A program made the position numbers and the translations under genes. A stretch of DNA of 25,787 nucleotides from positions 1 to 25,787 of the forward strand of contig RFIM01000213.1 of NCBI GenBank assembly GCA_003695215.1, written 5' to 3'. A model generated the notes under the pieces. The model worked only from the letters and a program-made list of their open reading frames with translations, searched no databases and had not been told where the DNA came from. Source of the stretch: Chloroflexota bacterium (lineage in GTDB: Bacteria; Chloroflexota; Anaerolineae; Aggregatilineales; UBA2796). Positions 14,226-22,559 of this stretch are shown piece by piece. Numbering within the stretch: position 1 is the stretch's first letter; each line of letters starts with the position of its first letter.

Positions 14226-16013
14226 TTAAGGCTGCGCCACAAGGCGCGGCTTGCGCCACATCGCCCAGGCGTAGAAGGGAATGCCTTCATAGACTTCGGT
14301 TTGGTAGACTAGCACAAGGCTTCTGCCGCGCCACTGGCTCAGATCGACGCGGATCGGGATCGGCGCGCGCGCTGTGCGCACGTCAAAGACGCCTTCGTAG
14401 AGCGTCTGCACAGCGCGCCCATGCCGAATGCCCAGCCGAAAGAGCGCGCCCGTCTGCGGCACCTCAGGATGCTCGCGCACGTTGCGCAGATCGACGTAGA
14501 TTTCGGCCTCAAAGAAGACCTTTTCGGCCTCAGGCAGCTGCAAATACTGCTCAGCCAGGCTCGGCGGATGCTGATACAAGACTATGGCGCGATCCGAGAC
14601 GTATTCGTCAGGCGCTTGCTCCTGAAAAACAGGCGGATCGGCGATGCCGCTCAAGAATTGTAGGTGCGCTTGGCTTGGTTGTGCCGCGGGCTCAAAATCG
14701 GCGTACCAATCGTAGAAAGCGCTCAGGCGATGAGCGCCAAGTTTCTGGGCCGTGGCCAGATAGCCGCTGCGATCCGCGTTGACGCGAAACAGGCAATTAT
14801 CGTGAGGCGCGCGCAGGTAATTTAGCACGCACAGCCGATCTTCAGGCGTGGCGATGTAGGTCGGCGTGGTCATGTTGGCGAACAGATAGCCGAGCGCGGC
14901 CAGGCTGAAGAACGCGCCATTGGCTGCCGCGACCAAGCGCCGAGGCGCGCTTTTTTGGCTGAAGGCCATTGCGCCCAGCATCAGCAGCGCGATCCAGAAC
15001 AGATTGGCAGCTGTCACATAGCGCGAGGTCGTCGGGCGCGCCCAGAAGTATTCCAGCAGATCAGGTTTCACACGGCCGATAGCAGCTAGCGCGCCATTGG
15101 CCAGGCAGAACAGGCTCAAAGCGATAGGCACTGCCCGCGCCACTGGCGATATCTTGCACCACAAGTAGGCGAGATCGAACGCCATCAGCGCCACGCCTGA
15201 GATGCCTAAAATCAAGCTCAGCCCTTGAAAGTCAGGCTCGTCAGGCACGAATGGCGCGCCCAGATAGCGCAGCACATACAGCGGATAATGCCATAGCTGC
15301 GCCGTCACCTGTGCCTGAAAGCCTTGATCGACGAAAGCGTAGTTGGTGAAGTACAAGCCTGTGTAAAGCGCCGCTGCGCCCAGCCAGATGCCGTAGTGAA
15401 TCGGCTTGCGGTAGCCGCGCAGCCATAGTGCAGGCAACATGGCCAAAGCGAGCGCCAAGCCGCTCAGATAGGCATAGCTGGCGCAGAGCGCGCACAAGAG
15501 GATCGGCACTAGGCTGCGCTTGCGCACAGGCAGGCGCACCAAGAGCCAAAGCGCCAAGAGCGCGAAGAACATCCAGAAGAACCACGCCGTCTGGAAGCCC
15601 ATCAGCCAGTTTTGGCGTTGGCGCACGGCGAAAATCAGCAAGGCGAACGGCACAGCGATCCATGGCAGGCTCGGCGCGTGAATCCGCTGTTGGATAGCCA
15701 AGATCAAGCCGAAGCTCAGCAAAGCTAGGGCAAAACTGACCCACATTTCAAGGCGCACGTCCCATGCGGCTAGCGCTGTGACCAAAGCGGTGGTCAGGTG
15801 CGTGAAGAAGATGCGCGGCTGATCGTGCGGCTTGAGCAAGTCGGCCAGGCTGAGCGCGCCTTCAGCCGTTTTGATCACGACAGGTGCGCTAGCCTGCCAT
15901 TCATCCCAATGCGGCACGTTGACGCCATAGCGCGCGATGAAGGCGGCCGCCAGGCTAATGCTGGCAAGGCACGCCAGGCCAGTTAAGATGTGCAGCGTCA
16001 ATCGTCGGCTCAT
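14226..16013 (-). CDS. GT-C-like polytopic membrane protein with C-terminal soluble domain
   Basis: A 595-residue membrane protein with roughly ten hydrophobic helices in its first 380 residues. After helix 1 there is NVPHWDEWQA with acidic Asp37-Glu38, followed by HDQPRIFFTHL. An acidic pair in the first outer loop is the catalytic feature of GT-C glycosyltransferases that use polyprenyl-phosphate sugars, so I suspect that fold. I cannot match it to a named family. Residues about 385-595 form a soluble domain with beta-rich segments (EKVFFEAEIYVDLRN and RSLVLVYQTEVYEG). The ATG at 16013 lies six bases after the preceding gene and has GAGG upstream. It sits between two VWA genes, which suggests a shared job at the cell surface. 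Confidence 0.75.
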   Translation of the reverse strand: MSRRLTLHILTGLACLASISLAAAFIARYGVNVPHWDEWQASAPVVIKTAEGALSLADLLKPHDQPRIFFTHLTTALVTALAAWDVRLEMWVSFALALLSFGLILAIQQRIHAPSLPWIAVPFALLIFAVRQRQNWLMGFQTAWFFWMFFALLALWLLVRLPVRKRSLVPILLCALCASYAYLSGLALALAMLPALWLRGYRKPIHYGIWLGAAALYTGLYFTNYAFVDQGFQAQVTAQLWHYPLYVLRYLGAPFVPDEPDFQGLSLILGISGVALMAFDLAYLWCKISPVARAVPIALSLFCLANGALAAIGRVKPDLLEYFWARPTTSRYVTAANLFWIALLMLGAMAFSQKSAPRRLVAAANGAFFSLAALGYLFANMTTPTYIATPEDRLCVLNYLRAPHDNCLFRVNADRSGYLATAQKLGAHRLSAFYDWYADFEPAAQPSQAHLQFLSGIADPPVFQEQAPDEYVSDRAIVLYQHPPSLAEQYLQLPEAEKVFFEAEIYVDLRNVREHPEVPQTGALFRLGIRHGRAVQTLYEGVFDVRTARAPIPIRVDLSQWRGRSLVLVYQTEVYEGIPFYAWAMWRKPRLVAQP

Positions 16014-16019
16014 AGTGCC

Positions 16020-17945
16020 TCATGAGCGGCGGCCTGTGCGGCTGAACTTGCTGAGCGCGGCGCTGCGCAAGCGCGGCACGCCAAGCCGCCGATGGTAGAT
16101 GAACCACTCGATAGCGAGGATCGCCAAGCCGATCAAGGCGAAGAGTGACCAGAACTCGCGCTGCCCAATCTCCTGAGGCGACTCGGCGTCAGTTGCCTCA
16201 GCGACACTGCCAAGCTGTACGGCGCGCGGCGCGATAGCGCTCTCATTTGGACTGAACAGATTGACAGCGAAGAATTCTTGCTGAATCAGCTCTGCGCCGC
16301 TGTACATATCCACGCTATAGATGCCCGCTTGGGTCGTCTCAGCATAGATCAGCAGCGGCTGCTCAGGTCGGAAGGTGGTAGCGGCGCCATCAGGTGCGAT
16401 GACGCGGACTGTGTCGGCTTCGGGCGGCGGCTGAATCACCACAGTTTGGCCGATCTGGGCGCTGCCTTCAAGGCTGAGCGCGCGCGGCGTCTGATACCAT
16501 GCTGTCAGGTTGGCGATCAGGATCGGGTAGGCGATCTTGAGCGGCAAATCTGAGTCGAACAAGTTGAATGGCAAGATGGCGATGCGCCGCCCTTGATACT
16601 CGCCTGCCAGGATCAGCGCGCCGCCAAGAGCCTCGACCAGGGTGTCTGCCCATTCAGCGCGCACCTGGCGGAAGGCGCGCACGTTCACGTCGTTGAAGCG
16701 CAGGTAGCGCGTGCGCGGATCGTCAGGGCGCACGCGCAGCACCTGTGTCTGTGTGCTGAGCGCGCCAATGGCGTATAGATCGTTCGGCGGCGGCTCAGGC
16801 GGCGGGTTGACGATCAGGATGTTGGCATCGGGCAGGCTTGGCGGCAACCAGCCATCGAAAATATACAGATCGAAAGGTTCGGTCGGCAGGCCGAGCGCAG
16901 GATCGCCGCGATAGACCTGCCAAACGTTCAGCGCTGCAAAGCCACGCTCCAAGAACGGATTGCCGCTGCTCATCAGAAGCGCCCGCTCAGCCCGAAGCGG
17001 CGTGTAGACAGCGTAGGCAGTGTCATCGAGGCTGAGATAATCGGGCAAGGTGCTGCTGGACGGGCGAGTCAGCTGCGCTTCCACGCGCCTGAATTCAGCG
17101 GGCAGGTCGCTGATGGTGATATCTACAGCGCTATTGGCTTCAACGCGGTAGGGCGCTGCGCTGTGCAAAGCGCCGTCCAAGCTCAGGCTGAAGATGACCT
17201 CAGCAGGCTGCGTGCCGTAATTCTCCACGCGGGCGTAGATTTGCGCGCCGCGCACGGGATCGGTCGCGGTGGCCAGCGCGCTGATCGCCACATTTTGCCC
17301 TGATTCGCCGAAAGGCACGTGCCGCACCTCGCCATAAAGCCTGAGGTCGAGGTTTTGTGGTAAGCCGCCATCGCTCAGGAGCAAGATTGTGAATTTTTCG
17401 GCGCCTTGCGCGCCTGCTGCAGCGAGCGTCAGGGCGGCGTTCCAATCAGGGATGCCTTTGCTGGGCTGGGCGCGCTCCAAGGCGTTGCGCAGCTGGGCGC
17501 GGTCGCTAGTGTAATTGACGAGGACTTCGGCGCTCTCAGCCACGCGGACGACGGCAACTTCATCGTCGGCGCCTAGCGTCTCGATCAGCTCAAGGGCGAA
17601 GCGCCGCGCCGCCTCGAAGCGGCTCGGCTGCACGTCAGTTGCATTCATGCTGGCAGAAGCATCCAGCAGCAGCGCAATTCGCCCGCTGGTCAGAGTCGGC
17701 ACCTCAACATATGGGCGCGCCAACGCCAAGATCAACGCGGCTAGGATCAACAGCTGCAGAAAGAGTAGCAAGTTACGGCGCAGACGTTGCCAAGGTGCGT
17801 TTGCCTCGCGATCCTGCAGCAACTGCCGCCACAATAGCGTGCTGCTGACCTGCACCTCGCGGCGGCGCAACCGCAGCATGTACAACAAAATGATCGGCAC
17901 AGCCAGAAGACCGAGCGCTAAAGCGAAGGGCGCAAGAAAAGACAT
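16020..17945 (-). CDS. BatA-like VWA domain membrane protein
   Basis: A 641-residue protein. The BatA N-terminus (PF07584) is clear: helix 1 (4-23), a basic loop with VQVSSTLLWRQLLQD, and helix 2 (about 57-77). A VWA domain follows (about 88-215), with DASAS at 95-99 and SDGG at 191-194. At the third MIDAS position, where a Thr is expected, the sequence reads IPDWNAAL, so Thr is replaced by Pro167. Beta-rich repeats follow (about 220-300), then a Rossmann-like segment and a late beta domain. A C-terminal helix (about 599-616) ends in a basic tail. It starts 19 bases past the GT39-like gene, with GGAAAG upstream of the ATG. BatA proteins normally act with MoxR and DUF58 partners; DUF58 is here, MoxR is not. 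Confidence 0.88.
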   Translation of the reverse strand: MSFLAPFALALGLLAVPIILLYMLRLRRREVQVSSTLLWRQLLQDREANAPWQRLRRNLLLFLQLLILAALILALARPYVEVPTLTSGRIALLLDASASMNATDVQPSRFEAARRFALELIETLGADDEVAVVRVAESAEVLVNYTSDRAQLRNALERAQPSKGIPDWNAALTLAAAGAQGAEKFTILLLSDGGLPQNLDLRLYGEVRHVPFGESGQNVAISALATATDPVRGAQIYARVENYGTQPAEVIFSLSLDGALHSAAPYRVEANSAVDITISDLPAEFRRVEAQLTRPSSSTLPDYLSLDDTAYAVYTPLRAERALLMSSGNPFLERGFAALNVWQVYRGDPALGLPTEPFDLYIFDGWLPPSLPDANILIVNPPPEPPPNDLYAIGALSTQTQVLRVRPDDPRTRYLRFNDVNVRAFRQVRAEWADTLVEALGGALILAGEYQGRRIAILPFNLFDSDLPLKIAYPILIANLTAWYQTPRALSLEGSAQIGQTVVIQPPPEADTVRVIAPDGAATTFRPEQPLLIYAETTQAGIYSVDMYSGAELIQQEFFAVNLFSPNESAIAPRAVQLGSVAEATDAESPQEIGQREFWSLFALIGLAILAIEWFIYHRRLGVPRLRSAALSKFSRTGRRS

Positions 17946-17964
17946 GGTCGGTAACTTTCCATCA

Positions 17965-20328
17965 CTACTCGACGATCACTGTCTGCGGCAACATGACTGA
18001 GTCGTCGCCGTTTGGCAGAGTCAGGCGCGCGCCTGTTCGCAGATCATACAAGCCGATGCGCACGCTCGCTGCGCCGCGATAAGCGCGATCATGCCAGTGC
18101 AGCTGGTGCTGGTCGAGGATGTACTCGCCTTCACGCCAACTGCTGGTCGGGCGCGCGCCTTGAACAGGCTCGGAGTCGCTCTGCGCGATCAGCCGTCCGT
18201 CAGCTGCGATCAGGTGCACGAAGACCATATAGCTCTGGTGAGAGCGCTCTACGGCTTGCCACAAGAGCTTGATCGGCGCATTGCGCTCAGCTGAGAGCTG
18301 CTCAGGCAGCTCAGCGGCCACAAGCTGCGCGATCGGCTGCCAGGCATCTCTTCGGCTACGGGCGCGGAACGGCTGCCTCTGCAGAGCGAGTGGCAGAGGC
18401 GGTTTTTCGCGCATTGGCGCTGCTTTAGGCTCAGGCGTGAAGCGCACCTTGCCATCTTCCTTGACCAAGGTGCCAAGCAAGTGCGCCGCTGAGCGCTTCT
18501 CGGGCGTGTAGAGCCAGGCGCTCAGCAGCAGCGGCTCGGAATCGGGCGGGATAGGCAAGGCGAGAAACGCAGTCGCGTGGAAGCTGTAGCTATCGCGCTG
18601 CGCTGTAGCTGTCTGCTGCCGATCGTCGCGCAGATCAGCATCGCGCGCGGCGTAGAGTGAGCCATCAGCGCGCAGCAAGCGCACTGCAAGGCGCCAGTCA
18701 TACTGCAATGGCGCACTTTCTGCTGAGAGATCGAGCAGCAGGCAAGCCGACTCAGCGCCTTGGCTATGAAGGAAAGCATATGGTCGAGCATCTAAGTCTG
18801 CGTTGTCGGGCAAGGCGAAGCTCAGCCTTGTTGGCGGCAGTTTTGGCGCGGCGAGCGCGCGCACGTCACCTGTCAAGCGGTAGCGATCAGTGCGCACGCC
18901 GCTCAAGGTCAGCTGACTTTCCCACACGCCGACGGCGCTCAGCAGGCATGGGAAAGCGCCGCGCATATCGGCCGGCAGTTGATACCAGGTGAAAAGCTCC
19001 GCGTTCGCCTTGCCTTCAAGCGCCTCGGCCAGCTGAGTCCGTATACGCTCTGCATCGCTATGGATCGGCACTTCCACAAATGGCGCACGGATGTCGAGCT
19101 TCTCCTGATAGTAGTCCAGGCTCGGTTCCCAGCCGTAGGGAATGACGATAGCATCGCGCTCGGAGTGCGTGGCATAGTAGCGCGCCATGCCCAGAAAGTC
19201 ATCATGCTGATAGATCGGCGCGCTGTAGGTCAGCCAGGCCATGCGCGCCATAATTGCAGTGGCGATCAGCGGCGCAGCGAAGCGCAGACTCAGCACAAGC
19301 GCGTTTCGGCTGGGCAGCGCCAAGCCTGCAGCGATCAGGATCAGAGTTGGCGGCGCGCTGAGCAAGAAATAGCGCGGATGGAAGTCTATGTGGGCTGCCA
19401 GGATGATCAGCAGTTGAAAGACGGGCAGTAAAAGCACGGCTGAGAGCAGCGTCCACAGACGTGCAGATCGCGCGCGCCACAAAGCACGGGCAATGCTCAG
19501 CACAGCCACAGCGCCGAAGAGCGCGCACAAAGCCATGAGCAGGGCGTCCGCGCCGACTAGCGCCTTGATGCCTGTGAAGTAGGATTGCCAAATCTGCCAG
19601 AGCAGCTCAAAGTTGAGCGCAGGCGGCGTGTTTAGCGGCGTGCCAGTTGGCCGTTGTGTCAGCAGCCAAGGCAGGTACAAGACGAACAGCGCGCTTTGCA
19701 GCAGAAACCAGCCGCGCAAGCGTCGCCAAGCGCGGCGCAGCAGCAAGCCGAGTACCACGCTCAGGTTCAGCCAGGCTACCAACGGCACGCTCAAATTGTG
19801 CGACCACAGCGCCGCTAAAGTCACGCCGAAGAGCCACAGCCAAGCCGAGCGCGACACTTGCGCCTGGCGCGGCGCTAAGAATTGTGCTGCCAAGCTGAGC
19901 AGCAGCACTGTGTAGATCGGCATCGGAATGTAGGCGCGTATCTCCTGTGCGAAGACCCATAAAATTGGCGAGAAGGCGAGAAAAATGCCCGCCAAAATGC
20001 CCGCCTGCACGCCGAACCAACGCCTTGCCAAGCCCATGCCCAGCGCCACGCCGATCATGCCCGTCAGCAACGACCAGAAGCGCACTGTCCAGATCGCATC
20101 GCCTGCCAGGCGCAACCACAAGCCGATGCTGATGTTGAAGAGCGGCGGCGCGTTCACGTCCATGCCACGAATGCCCATAGGGCCGAGCAAAGTGTAGGCA
20201 GGGTAAAGCGACCAGCCTTCATCGTGCCACAGGCTCTGTGCGCCCAGATTCCACAAACGCAGCGCGAAAGCGGCTAGCAGGATGAGGGCGTAAGCGAACA
20301 CGGCGCGCCGCTGGAGCGCCTGACTCAT
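17965..20328 (-). CDS. GT39/ArnT-like GT-C membrane glycosyltransferase
   Basis: A 787-residue protein of the PMT/ArnT type, which moves a sugar from a polyprenyl-phosphate donor to a lipid or protein on the outer face of the membrane. Helix 1 is followed by SLWHDEGWS, where Asp36-Glu37 is the catalytic acidic pair. FSPILWVFAQEIRAYIP near 118-134 is a further GT39 signature. About ten helices fill the first 390 residues. The remaining 400 residues are soluble and beta-rich, with segments such as NAPIKLLWQAVE and YMVFVHLIAADGRL near the C-terminus. The ATG overlaps the DUF58 stop by four bases (ATGA), so the two are translationally coupled. The acceptor is unknown. Confidence 0.87.
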   Translation of the reverse strand: MSQALQRRAVFAYALILLAAFALRLWNLGAQSLWHDEGWSLYPAYTLLGPMGIRGMDVNAPPLFNISIGLWLRLAGDAIWTVRFWSLLTGMIGVALGMGLARRWFGVQAGILAGIFLAFSPILWVFAQEIRAYIPMPIYTVLLLSLAAQFLAPRQAQVSRSAWLWLFGVTLAALWSHNLSVPLVAWLNLSVVLGLLLRRAWRRLRGWFLLQSALFVLYLPWLLTQRPTGTPLNTPPALNFELLWQIWQSYFTGIKALVGADALLMALCALFGAVAVLSIARALWRARSARLWTLLSAVLLLPVFQLLIILAAHIDFHPRYFLLSAPPTLILIAAGLALPSRNALVLSLRFAAPLIATAIMARMAWLTYSAPIYQHDDFLGMARYYATHSERDAIVIPYGWEPSLDYYQEKLDIRAPFVEVPIHSDAERIRTQLAEALEGKANAELFTWYQLPADMRGAFPCLLSAVGVWESQLTLSGVRTDRYRLTGDVRALAAPKLPPTRLSFALPDNADLDARPYAFLHSQGAESACLLLDLSAESAPLQYDWRLAVRLLRADGSLYAARDADLRDDRQQTATAQRDSYSFHATAFLALPIPPDSEPLLLSAWLYTPEKRSAAHLLGTLVKEDGKVRFTPEPKAAPMREKPPLPLALQRQPFRARSRRDAWQPIAQLVAAELPEQLSAERNAPIKLLWQAVERSHQSYMVFVHLIAADGRLIAQSDSEPVQGARPTSSWREGEYILDQHQLHWHDRAYRGAASVRIGLYDLRTGARLTLPNGDDSVMLPQTVIVE

Positions 20329-21230
20329 CGAATCACTCCCAAGCGGCGTAGCTCGGTCATGATCAGCGCTTCCCAGTTAGTGCTGGTCTCAGCAGCGGCG
20401 TAGTGAATGCCGCGCTTGCGGCAGTAGGTCATGATCTCGTCGCGCCAAGCCAGCAGGCGCCGCAGGTAAAGCTCGCGCATAGCGGCGTCAATGGTCACGT
20501 CGGCGGTCGCGCCACTCTCAACGTCCACCAACTGCAGGTCGCCTGCCAGAGGCGGATCGATTTCCTCGGGCGAGAGCAAATGGATGATCGCTATCTCATG
20601 CCCGACGCCTTGCAGCGCGGCGATGCCATCTTGCCAGCCGCTCGGCGCCAGCAGATCGCTGATGAACAAGCACAAGCCTGCGCGCCGATTGCGCATGGCG
20701 TAATCGCGCAGGGCGCCCGCCAAATCCAAGTGGCCCACAGGCCTCAGCGCCTCAATGTACTCCAAAAGTGCCAGAGAGCGCCCGCGCCCACGATGCGGGC
20801 CCCAAGTCACGTTCAGCGCTGCGCCATACAAGGCTGTGACCGCCACGTTATCGCCGCTCGCCAAGCCGATGTAGGCGAGCGCCGCCGCCACGCGCTGACC
20901 AAAGCGGAACTTGTGGTGGCGCGGCTCGCCCTCGCCTTCGCGCGGAAAGTCCATGCTGGCAGAGGCATCCAGCAGCACATGCACGGCTAAATCTTCCTCT
21001 TCCTCAAAGAGCTTGATGAACGGGCGCTCCAAACGCGCAAAGACATTCCAATCCACGCGGCGCAGATCATCGCCGCGCGCGTAATTGCGATAATCGGCGA
21101 ATTCAAGGCTGGTGCCGCGCCGCACTGAACGCCGCTCGCCCTTCATCACGCCGACGCGCACGCGTGTGGCGATCAGGCTGAGCTGATCGAGCTGGCGCAA
21201 AGTTTTCTCATCAAATAGACGTTCCGCCAT
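20325..21230 (-). CDS. DUF58 domain-containing protein with VWA-like fold
   Basis: A 301-residue soluble protein. The DUF58 signature is complete: GTSLEFADYRNYARGDDLRR at 39-58, VDWNVFARLERPFIKLFEEE at 59-78. A VWA-like region begins with LLDASASMDFP (MIDAS Asp88, Ser90, Ser92) and has FISDLLAP with Asp192. It lacks the N-terminal membrane helices found in longer DUF58 proteins. In other bacteria DUF58 proteins are encoded next to MoxR AAA ATPases and BatA-type VWA proteins. Here it opens the gene run and no MoxR is encoded upstream; the next gene upstream is divergent. A TATACT lies at 21265-21270. The molecular role of DUF58 is not known. Confidence 0.9.
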   Translation of the reverse strand: MAERLFDEKTLRQLDQLSLIATRVRVGVMKGERRSVRRGTSLEFADYRNYARGDDLRRVDWNVFARLERPFIKLFEEEEDLAVHVLLDASASMDFPREGEGEPRHHKFRFGQRVAAALAYIGLASGDNVAVTALYGAALNVTWGPHRGRGRSLALLEYIEALRPVGHLDLAGALRDYAMRNRRAGLCLFISDLLAPSGWQDGIAALQGVGHEIAIIHLLSPEEIDPPLAGDLQLVDVESGATADVTIDAAMRELYLRRLLAWRDEIMTYCRKRGIHYAAAETSTNWEALIMTELRRLGVIR

Positions 21231-21264
21231 CAGGTTGCATCCCTATCACGCTACGCTTGCGCTA

Positions 21265-21270
21265 AGTATA
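21265..21270 (-). promoter_or_regulatory. -10 box of DUF58 gene-run promoter
   Basis: TATACT on the minus strand, 34 bases before the DUF58 ATG, in the 144-base divergent gap shared with the small lipoprotein gene. The -35 is poor. It would drive at least the four genes down to 14226. Confidence 0.45.
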
Positions 21271-21335
21271 CACGCCTAACGCCGATTCAGATTGCCCATA
21301 AGATTAGCGCCTGCTGATCGTCGAGCGCGCTAGGC

Positions 21336-21341
21336 TATAAT
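21336..21341 (+). promoter_or_regulatory. -10 box of small lipoprotein promoter with flanking dyad
   Basis: TATAAT 33 bases before the ATG. An 8-bp inverted repeat, CTGCTGAT at 21311-21318 and ATCAGCAG at 21340-21347, brackets the promoter, and the right arm overlaps the last two bases of the -10 box. Confidence 0.5.
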
Positions 21342-21374
21342 CAGCAGCTGAGTCAGCTTAGGTACGGAGTCATT

Positions 21375-21857
21375 ATGGCAAGTTTATGGCGTCTCATGGC
21401 ATTTTTCCTGCTCAGCAGCTTGCTCGTAGGCTGCGCCGAGCGCACCAGCGCGCCGTTTGCCACAAGCATCCCGACGGTCGATCCGCAGCTGATGAGCGAA
21501 GATTGCTCGCGCCCTGCGCTGGAGAATTGGCTACAGCGCAGCAGCAACTTGACTCAAGAGCTGGCAGAGACGATCAACGGCAATATCGCCATTCAACCTG
21601 ATCGGGCCACAGAAGTTTTGGATCAGCTGGGCAGCATTGAGGCCGCGCTTGTGATAGCGCGCGCGCCACAGTGCGCTCAGGCACACGCTGAGGCGCTGAA
21701 CGAGGCGATCAGGCTTGCTGCCGATTACTTCAGCGCCTATCGGCAAGGGCGCGTGGCCGATCCTGTTGGCGCATTGACGCGCATCAACGGCGTCTTGGAT
21801 CAAGCGCGCACCCTAGAGCAAGAGTTGATGCAGCTCTACGAAGTGCTCGTGCCCTGA
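21375..21857 (+). CDS. Small helical lipoprotein, unknown function
   Basis: A 160-residue predicted lipoprotein. The signal peptide (MASLWRLMAFFLLSSLLVGC) ends in a lipobox with Cys20. The mature part has a Pro/Thr-bearing linker and then a mostly helical domain (about 45-158) with two further Cys (Cys44 and Cys99). I cannot name a family. GGAG lies five bases before the ATG. It is alone on the plus strand, divergent from the DUF58 gene run and convergent with the methyltransferase, which ends three bases away. A shared regulatory gap with the VWA/GT-C genes makes a surface role plausible, but that is inference. Confidence 0.8.
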   Translation: MASLWRLMAFFLLSSLLVGCAERTSAPFATSIPTVDPQLMSEDCSRPALENWLQRSSNLTQELAETINGNIAIQPDRATEVLDQLGSIEAALVIARAPQCAQAHAEALNEAIRLAADYFSAYRQGRVADPVGALTRINGVLDQARTLEQELMQLYEVLVP

Positions 21858-21860
21858 AGC

Positions 21861-22442
21861 TCACACTCGGCGCAATTCGTACCAACCTGAGGCATAGCCG
21901 CTGCTGGTATCCGTGCTGTATGTCGCTTGGAGCAAAGTGAAGTGCGGCTTGAAGAGCCTCTCAACGTGCTCAGCGGTGAAGTCAAACTGCGTTTGGTTGC
22001 GGCGCTGATGTGCGTAGAGCGCGTATGTAGCGCCTGAGGCCGTCAGGCGTGCCAGCTGGGCCGCATAGGCGCGCTGCGCTTCAGGTGAGAGCGCGTGCAG
22101 GCAGCCGATATCCATGGCGAAGGTGAAAGGCGCGTAGACTGAGCTCTCCAGCCATTCCAGCTTGGTAACGTCGCTGACATAGAACTTGGCAAAGGCATCC
22201 ACGCCTGCGCGGCGCGCTTTACGGCGCGCTATGCCTATGGCGTTAGGCGCGAAATCCACGCCGACGGCGCGCCAGCCGCGTTGCGCCAGATAGATCACGT
22301 TCGTGCCTGTGCCGCAGCCCAGATCGATCGCGCTGCCGACGGGCAAGCGTTCCGCCAGAGCTACGATCTCAGGCGGCGTGATGTTGGTATCCCAGGGCGT
22401 CTTGTGGCGGAAGTAACGCCACCAAAAGCGCAATCGGCTCAT
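21861..22442 (-). CDS. Class I SAM-dependent methyltransferase
   Basis: A 193-residue Rossmann-fold methyltransferase. Motif I is AIDLGCGTGTN (38-48), followed by AVGVDFAPNAIG (59-70) with the acidic residue that would hold the SAM ribose, and YVSDVTKLEW (88-97) for the adenine-binding region. The N-terminal PWDTNITPPEIV resembles small TehB/thiopurine-methyltransferase-like proteins, but the substrate is unknown. I chose the ATG at 22442, not 22508, because motif I then sits at the normal distance. A TATACT lies six bases upstream, so the longer reading would run through its own promoter. If that promoter is used, the mRNA would be leaderless. Confidence 0.85.
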   Translation of the reverse strand: MSRLRFWWRYFRHKTPWDTNITPPEIVALAERLPVGSAIDLGCGTGTNVIYLAQRGWRAVGVDFAPNAIGIARRKARRAGVDAFAKFYVSDVTKLEWLESSVYAPFTFAMDIGCLHALSPEAQRAYAAQLARLTASGATYALYAHQRRNQTQFDFTAEHVERLFKPHFTLLQATYSTDTSSGYASGWYELRRV

Positions 22443-22448
22443 ACTCGC

Positions 22449-22492
22449 AGTATAACACAAAGTGGCTGATCTGCCAGCAAGGGCGTTATAAT
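22449..22492. promoter_or_regulatory. Back-to-back divergent promoters with a central dyad
   Basis: The minus-strand -10 box TATACT (22449-22454) of the methyltransferase and the plus-strand TATAAT (22487-22492) of the epimerase face away from each other with 32 bases between. The -35 regions must overlap. A small dyad, TGGC-N6-GCCA at 22463-22476, sits almost at the midpoint. Confidence 0.5.
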
Positions 22493-22559
22493 GGTTTGTC
22501 TGATACACAAAGCCGTGCGTACCTAGGGCACCTATGCAAAGCGAAAATAAGGCGTGCTT

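Noticed and set aside
22443..22508. A longer N-terminus of the methyltransferase starting at 22508.
   Set aside because: It would run through the TATACT box and the divergent promoter region, and the added residues are not part of the fold.
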